From: JAZGBC01 sp036444495
Lineage (GTDB): Bacteria > Pseudomonadota > Alphaproteobacteria > Kiloniellales > J153
NCBI GenBank assembly: GCA_036444495.1
Contig: JAZGBC010000119.1
Coordinates: 1-8,479 of the forward strand
Direction: 5' to 3'
Length of the DNA: 8,479 nucleotides
The notes under the pieces are model-generated. The model saw only the letters and a list, made by a program, of their open reading frames with translations. It was not told the DNA's origin and searched no databases. Each line of letters begins with the position of its first letter. Positions within the stretch are counted from its first letter, which is position 1. Position numbers and translations under genes: made by a program. Positions 4,998 through 8,479 of the stretch are shown here, piece after piece.

Positions 4998-5342
4998 ATG
5001 CCCTACGTCGTGCGAAACGCGGGCGGCCGGATCACCGAGGTCCACGCGCGGAAATCAAAAGCGGCCCAGGAGAAGCTGGCGGCGTCGGACCCCGAGCTGA
5101 GTAAATTCGTCGGCGCCTCGGGGAAATCCGGCGATATCAAGTCTGCCCTTCTCCACTCGGACCTGGATCTGATCCGCGTCCTCGAGGACCTGATCGCGGT
5201 TCTCATCGACAAACGGATCATCATGCTGACCGACCTCCCCAAGGCGGCCCAGCAGAAGCTCGCCAAGCGCTACGAGCTACGCAGCAAACTGGCGGACATG
5301 GGCGGACTCGTGGTCGAGAGCGACGAGATACCGCTTCCCTGA
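4998..5342 (+). CDS. Conserved hypothetical protein ('tryptophan synthase subunit beta-like' small protein)
   Basis: A 114-residue cytoplasmic protein. The N-terminus MPYVVRNAGGRITEVHARKS looks like a short beta hairpin, followed by a linker and a helical core (SDLDLIRVLEDLIAVLIDKRIIMLTDLPKAAQQKLAKRYELRSKL). The pattern of SDLxxIRVLEDLIxxLIDKxxIxxTDLPxAAQxKLxxRxxLR is one I associate with small proteobacterial proteins often labelled 'tryptophan synthase subunit beta-like'. That label is misleading, since no PLP enzyme motifs are present. The function is unknown. AAGGAGAGGGG (4983-4993) gives a good ribosome binding site before ATG 4998. There is no signal peptide or membrane segment. A TTAACC motif (4947-4952) with a degenerate TTAC partner lies upstream. 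It is probably its own unit or cotranscribed with the RHH-PAS gene 150 bp downstream. Confidence 0.82.
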   Translation: MPYVVRNAGGRITEVHARKSKAAQEKLAASDPELSKFVGASGKSGDIKSALLHSDLDLIRVLEDLIAVLIDKRIIMLTDLPKAAQQKLAKRYELRSKLADMGGLVVESDEIPLP

Positions 5343-5430
5343 CCCATTTTCCAAACGCTGCTCAAGCCTGATACCGGTCGCTCCGCCAGTTTCGCCGCGC
5401 CGCCGCTTGTCATCTTCGCTTGCCATAAAC

Positions 5431-5446
5431 CATACAATCATGTATG
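5431..5446. promoter_or_regulatory. Inverted repeat overlapping a candidate -10, upstream of the RHH-PAS gene
   Basis: CATACA (5431-5436) and TGTATG (5441-5446) form a perfect 6-bp inverted repeat with a 4-nt spacer. It covers TACAAT (5433-5438), a good -10 hexamer, and lies 47 bp before ATG 5493. TTGTCA at 5407-5412 could be the -35, although the 20-bp spacing is long. The layout suits a repressor operator, possibly for the RHH protein itself (inference). Confidence 0.4.
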
Positions 5447-5492
5447 AGCCCCTGCCCAGCCCGCCGGGCAATCCGGTAACCGCAAAGCAATC

Positions 5493-6167
5493 ATGGCCCA
5501 GCCAACGACCGTCGGCGCCATCGCCGTCCAAACGCCAAAGCCGCGCATCGTCCAACACAAGAACCGGCGGTACTCGATCCGGCTCGAACCGGTCTTTTGG
5601 CGCTCGCTGGAAGGCCTGGCGGAGCGGGGGGGCATACGCCTCGGCCAGTTCATCGGCGAACTGGCCAACGGTTATGAGGGAAATAATTTCGCCTCGCATC
5701 TGCGCGTCATCTGCATGGTGGCGCGCGAACGCGCCCTGGCCGAATTCAGCCTCGGCCCCACGCTGGGCAGCCTGCTGGACGTGGTCGACAGCTGTCCCAG
5801 CCCGGGACTCCTGCTTTCGCGCGATCGAACGATCGTGGCCAGCAACCGAAACTTCCTGGACTGGCTGGGCGAGCCCGAGCGCAGCTTGGCGGGCGCCGAT
5901 CTCACCTCGGTAATCCAGGTCCGCACCCGGCGTCCGCTCAACGATGTCTGGGCCGACCTGGTTCAGGGGCGGCATTTGGTTGCCGACGCTAATGTGCTGC
6001 ACGTGGCGCCTGGCCGGGCCGTGGCCGCGACGGCCAGGCTGCGCGCGCTGCACCCGGAGGAGGGCAAGGAGTTCTACGTGGTTATGTGGCTCTCGGTTGG
6101 GCGCAGGCCCGCGCCGGAAGGCGCCAGACAACTCCCGCCCACGGCCGGTCCCGCTCCCTCCGGCTAA
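5493..6167 (+). CDS. Ribbon-helix-helix (RHH_4-type) and PAS domain fusion, putative regulator
   Basis: A 224-residue soluble protein with two modules. Residues about 22-80 (HKNRRYSIRLEPVFWRSLEGLAERGGIRLGQFIGEL, ending SHLRVICMVARERAL) match the RHH_4-type domain: a SIRLE beta strand, a helix starting at the conserved FW, and a final helix ending in LRV. Residues about 92-200 resemble a PAS sensor domain (LLDVVDSCPSPGLLLSRDRTIVASNRNFLDWLGEP, with N118 at the usual conserved site, and a C-terminal strand EFYVVMWLSVG). RHH domains bind DNA as dimers and PAS domains sense small ligands, redox or light, so a one-component regulator is likely; ligand and targets are unknown. The tail from about 205 is Pro/Ala-rich and probably disordered. 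The start at 5493 keeps the RHH domain whole; no Shine-Dalgarno is obvious. Confidence 0.8.
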   Translation: MAQPTTVGAIAVQTPKPRIVQHKNRRYSIRLEPVFWRSLEGLAERGGIRLGQFIGELANGYEGNNFASHLRVICMVARERALAEFSLGPTLGSLLDVVDSCPSPGLLLSRDRTIVASNRNFLDWLGEPERSLAGADLTSVIQVRTRRPLNDVWADLVQGRHLVADANVLHVAPGRAVAATARLRALHPEEGKEFYVVMWLSVGRRPAPEGARQLPPTAGPAPSG

Positions 6168-6216
6168 ACCCGGGCCAAGAACAGAGGTGTTGGATTTAGT
6201 GAATTGGCCGCGCACC

Positions 6217-6271
6217 TAGTGTCCTGCCTCTGAAGTTCATAAGATGAACTTCAGAGATAAGCAGGCCACTA
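6217..6271. repeat. Palindromic element 1 (55 bp), MITE/REP-like
   Basis: A long imperfect inverted repeat with nested arms: TAGTG/CACTA at the ends, then CCTGC/GCAGG, then the 13-bp perfect arms CTCTGAAGTTCAT (6228-6240) and ATGAACTTCAGAG (6244-6256) around the loop AAG, with one mismatch and a 4-nt bulge. The ends begin and finish with TA. It is noncoding, lies 49 bp after the RHH-PAS stop and is more AT-rich than its surroundings. Confidence 0.65.
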
Positions 6272-6282
6272 ACTATTTGAAT

Positions 6283-6348
6283 CTAGTGTGATTCAGCTTC
6301 CGATATCCGGCACATTAAATGTGCAGAATATCGGAACCATCACACTAG
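6283..6348. repeat. Palindromic element 2 (66 bp), MITE/REP-like
   Basis: A second long inverted repeat, 11 bp after the first. Outer arms CTAGTGTGAT (6283-6292) and ATCACACTAG (6339-6348) are perfect over 10 bp. Middle arms TTCCGATAT (6298-6306) and ATATCGGAA (6328-6336) are perfect over 9 bp. The tip is GCACAT-TAA-ATGTGC (6310-6324). Its CTAGTGT end matches the left end of element 1, while the interiors differ. The arrangement suggests related non-autonomous elements with TA target sites, or a paired structured repeat. Confidence 0.65.
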
Positions 6349-6390
6349 GCGGGCGCGGAAACGGCCTTCCGCCCCACCGGTCGACGCGAG

Positions 6391-6789
6391 CTAAACCGAT
6401 TCGGGGCTGATAAGGATGAGCAGGTCGGAGGGGCTGTAGACCGTGATCCCGCTTTCGAAGCTATAGAAGTGCAGCCCAGTGACGTCCAGGCCGCTGGCCG
6501 TAACATGCGCCTCGGCAATCCCCGTCTCGGTCACCGGCTCGCTCGCCAGGATATTGACCGGCAGGTCCTCGCCCGCGAAAAGCACGACCTCGCCCGATTC
6601 ATCGGGCAGCAGATCGGTAAGATCCAGGTAGACCGATTCCTCCGCCTCGGCACCCGCCTCGTTGCCCGGCCCCAGAATGACATCGGGCACAAGCGAAACC
6701 GTGGCTCCGAGATTATCGGTCTCGGGCAGGTCGGATGCCGGCGCGCTTTCCTGCGGCGCCTTGGCCGCGGGGTCTTCGATTTCCGCCAT
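6391..6789 (-). CDS. Small, extremely acidic hypothetical protein next to a TolC-type gene
   Basis: Not recognised as a named family. The 132-residue protein has 26 Asp+Glu, one Lys and no Arg, so its pI must be very low. The N-terminal third is Ala/Glu/Pro-rich and probably disordered (MAEIEDPAAKAPQESAPAS). The rest alternates hydrophobic and acidic stretches with a beta-rich look (VYLDLTDLLPDE, GEVVLFAGEDLPVNI, HVTASGLDVTGLHFYS, GITVYSPSDLLILI). There is no Sec signal peptide or transmembrane helix. Such composition, and the DLTDLL motif recalling the C-termini of repeat-in-toxin and adhesin proteins, hints at a type I secretion substrate or a cell-surface fragment (inference). ATG 6789 is chosen; a TTG at 6840 would add 17 residues. 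It lies downstream of the TolC-type gene on the same strand but beyond that gene's terminator, so it likely has its own promoter. Confidence 0.7.
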   Translation of the reverse strand: MAEIEDPAAKAPQESAPASDLPETDNLGATVSLVPDVILGPGNEAGAEAEESVYLDLTDLLPDESGEVVLFAGEDLPVNILASEPVTETGIAEAHVTASGLDVTGLHFYSFESGITVYSPSDLLILISPESV

Positions 6790-7121
6790 TATTGCTTCGC
6801 CTTTGAATTTCCCTGGCGATTCAAGCCTATACGACCACAAGACCCGGGGCCTGGCAACCTAAAATATTAGGTAAATCTTAACTACTTAACAGGCTAAATC
6901 ATTGATATTTATTGATTTTATCAGGCTACTGTGGGAGTCGGCCCCTAATTCCACCAGCGTGGCCCCCGATCAGGAACAAAGCAAGAATCTTGGCTGGGCC
7001 CAGGCCGGCAGGTTGGAATCCCCAATCCCCATGCCCTTTGGGCGGAAAAAATAGCGGCACCCGAGCCGGACGCCGCCATGACAGATCTCTCAGATGACTG
7101 GAGCGCTTGCCCCAGGCGATG
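6790..7121 (-). promoter_or_regulatory. Intergenic region between tolC-like gene and acidic gene
   Basis: About 330 bp without a convincing gene. The part nearest the TolC-type gene holds its terminator (7046-7076). The stretch 6858-6930 is strongly AT-rich and is the likely promoter of the acidic gene on the minus strand. It contains the dyad CCTAA-N4-TTAGG (6858-6871), a TAATAT hexamer read on the minus strand, and two TTAAC sites (plus strand) too close together (4 bp between cores) for a standard CtrA box. Confidence 0.4.
7046..7076 (-). terminator. Intrinsic terminator of the TolC-type gene
   Basis: On the minus-strand RNA, GCGGCGUCCG and CGGGUGCCGC form a 10-bp stem (two G-U pairs) with loop GCU, followed by UAUUUUUU. 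It begins 45 nt after the stop codon. The stem, short loop and U-tract make this the clearest intrinsic terminator in the window, and it separates the TolC-type gene from the acidic gene. Confidence 0.85.
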
Positions 7122-8479
7122 TTACCTCAGAATTCCGACGCCCATGATCCAGGACTTGTGCTCGACGATCGCCTGCTCCGGCGTGTTGATGCTCATGGTA
7201 TTCAGGAGCATCCCGGCCACCGCCAGTATCCGATATGAGGCCAGGAGTTCGTTCGTCTGTGACGTGACCAACTGCCCGCTGGAAACAAAGAGCTCGTTCT
7301 CCGCATCCAACACATCCAGGAGCGTGCGCTGGGCGACCTCGAACTGCTGCCGATAGGCGTCCCGGGTCTCCATGTTGAACTTGACCGCGTCGGCCAGGTC
7401 CTCCACCCGCTGCCGGCTGGCCTCCAGCGCAAACCAGGACTGGCGCATTTCCCGCTGGGACTCGAGGAACGAGCGCAAGCGGCGGTTCTTGTTTTCCGCC
7501 ACCCGCGACAGTTGCTCTTGGCGGTTGGCCCGGTCGATGCCGCCGCGGAACAGGTTCCAGCGCAGGCGCACCATGATCTGGTTGTTGAACTCCCAGTCGT
7601 TGATGCCGTCGCGGTCGGTGTTGTATTCCGACTCGCCTTCGAGCGTGACAGCCGGCATAAGCGGCACCTCGGCCAGCGAAACCTCGGCCACGGCCGCCCT
7701 CACGTCGGCCTCGAAAATCTTGGTCGTGGGATTGTTGCTACCGGCCAAGGAGACCGCCGCGTCCAGATCCGGCGGCAGGACGCTCTCCGGGAACTCCGGT
7801 GGGTCCAGCTCATCGGGGAATTGGCCGACGATCCTCGTATATGACGCCTCTGAGTCCCGCAGATCATTGAGCGTCTGGGTCAGCGTTGCGCGCGCCCGGG
7901 CGCTGCGCGCCTCGGTCTGCACCACATCGGCACGGCTGCCGCCGCCGCCTGCCATGCGCTGCTGCAAGGAATCCAGAATCCCTAGATGGATCCTGAGATT
8001 CTCCTCCGCAAGCCGGACCAGCTCCCGCTGACGCAGAACCTCGACGTAGGCCCCGATCGCGTCGAGCCCTAGAAACTCGGCGTTCTCCGCGACCCGCTGC
8101 GCCGCCGATTCGACGCGCGCTTTCTCCCGGGCGACCGTGGAGTCGGCTTCGAAACCGTCAAAAAGCCTCTGCTGCAGCGTGAGACGGGCCTCCTCGCGCC
8201 GAAGCGTCAGCGCGTCCCTGTTGTTGACGTCGGCTCGTTGGGTACGGTCGTTGGTCCGCTCTACTCCGATTCCGAGCGTGAGGTCCAACTGCGGCAGATA
8301 CAGGCCCCGGGCCTGTTTCAATTCCTCGTCCACCGCCTCGCGATTGCTGGCAACGATGCCAATATCGGGGTTCGTCGAAATGGCCAATTCGATCGCTTCG
8401 GTCAGCGTGATGGCCTGGGACGCCGTCGCCCCCGCGAATACCAATACGGTGCCCAGCAGCGAACCCTTCAGAAAGAAGG
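7122..8479 (-). CDS. TolC-family outer membrane protein (type I secretion / efflux), 5' end cut by the window
   Basis: At least 451 residues are present; the frame is open to the window edge without a start, so the true N-terminus lies outside. The visible N-terminus (FFLKGSLLGTVLVFAGATASQA then ITLTEAIELA) is the end of a Sec signal peptide followed by the typical TolC start LTEAIELAISTNPDI. Two outer-membrane-efflux repeats follow: the first with YLPQLDLTLGIGVE, the second with NPTTKIFEADVRAAVAEVSLAEVPLMPAVTLEGE. Long helical coiled-coil segments lie between (SAAQRVAENAEFLGLDAIGAYVE; ESQREMRQSWFALE), and LLDVLDAENELF near the end. TolC trimers form the outer membrane tunnel of type I secretion and drug efflux systems. 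The inner membrane and adaptor partners would lie outside the window. The short TTG-initiated form at 8444 is rejected because it would cut into the signal peptide. Confidence 0.92.
   Translation of the reverse strand, partial: FFLKGSLLGTVLVFAGATASQAITLTEAIELAISTNPDIGIVASNREAVDEELKQARGLYLPQLDLTLGIGVERTNDRTQRADVNNRDALTLRREEARLTLQQRLFDGFEADSTVAREKARVESAAQRVAENAEFLGLDAIGAYVEVLRQRELVRLAEENLRIHLGILDSLQQRMAGGGGSRADVVQTEARSARARATLTQTLNDLRDSEASYTRIVGQFPDELDPPEFPESVLPPDLDAAVSLAGSNNPTTKIFEADVRAAVAEVSLAEVPLMPAVTLEGESEYNTDRDGINDWEFNNQIMVRLRWNLFRGGIDRANRQEQLSRVAENKNRRLRSFLESQREMRQSWFALEASRQRVEDLADAVKFNMETRDAYRQQFEVAQRTLLDVLDAENELFVSSGQLVTSQTNELLASYRILAVAGMLLNTMSINTPEQAIVEHKSWIMGVGILR

Noticed and set aside
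5277..6215. Minus-strand open frame (312 codons) opposite the RHH-PAS gene
   Set aside because: Antisense shadow; the plus-strand product has recognisable domains and the antisense one does not.
6883..6900. TTAAC pair near 6878-6890 considered as a CtrA box
   Set aside because: Only 4 bp separate the TTAA cores, unlike the 7-bp spacing of CtrA sites.
1..8479. CRISPR array, prophage or complete insertion sequence
   Set aside because: No regularly spaced direct repeats, phage structural or integrase genes, or transposase were found; only the two short palindromic elements near 6217-6348 look mobile.

Overview
The window is GC-rich chromosomal DNA of an alphaproteobacterium. The strongest taxonomic marker is a sciP gene (CtrA inhibitor, DUF1153 type). 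CtrA-type boxes (TTAA-N7-TTAAC and TTAACCAT half-sites) and GANTC sites of the kind methylated by CcrM lie around it, and this control circuit is known only from Alphaproteobacteria. A periplasmic cytochrome c2-like protein, an RHH_4-type ribbon-helix-helix protein and a TolC-family outer membrane channel fit a free-living lineage, perhaps Rhodospirillales-like; the order is an inference from gene content only.

Layout. Positions 1-1448 (minus) hold the start of glmS, cut by the window edge, preceded by a complete glmU; together they form the UDP-GlcNAc precursor operon. Divergent from it is gph (phosphoglycolate phosphatase-like HAD hydrolase, 1565-2254, plus), followed by tRNA-Val(CAC) with its own promoter. 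A ~300-bp AT-rich, operator-dense region (2423-2729) leads into sciP (2730-3068). After a hairpin terminator comes a palindromic CtrA box with a GANTC site in its centre (3219-3235), then a small unrecognised ORF (about 3381-3662). Convergent to that ORF is an exported staphylococcal-nuclease-like protein (minus), divergent from a c-type cytochrome (4361-4747, plus) with a good terminator. Two further plus-strand genes follow: a small conserved hypothetical (4998-5342) and an RHH-PAS fusion regulator (5493-6167). Two adjacent palindromic elements with TAGTG/CACTA ends (6217-6348) separate these from two minus-strand genes: a small, extremely acidic protein (6391-6789) and a TolC-family outer membrane efflux or type I secretion protein (7122 to the window edge) with its own strong terminator.

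How the parts relate. Most of the window is ordinary housekeeping. The accessory interest lies in four places: (i) the cell-cycle regulatory DNA around sciP, with clustered TTAAC sites upstream and a CtrA/CcrM composite palindrome downstream; (ii) the RHH-PAS regulator, with an inverted repeat at a candidate promoter -10; (iii) the paired palindromic elements, which look like MITE- or REP-like insertions; (iv) the acidic protein beside a TolC-type channel, which could be a secreted product. The nuclease-like protein also appears to lack both active-site arginines of the family. No CRISPR array, prophage or complete insertion sequence was seen.
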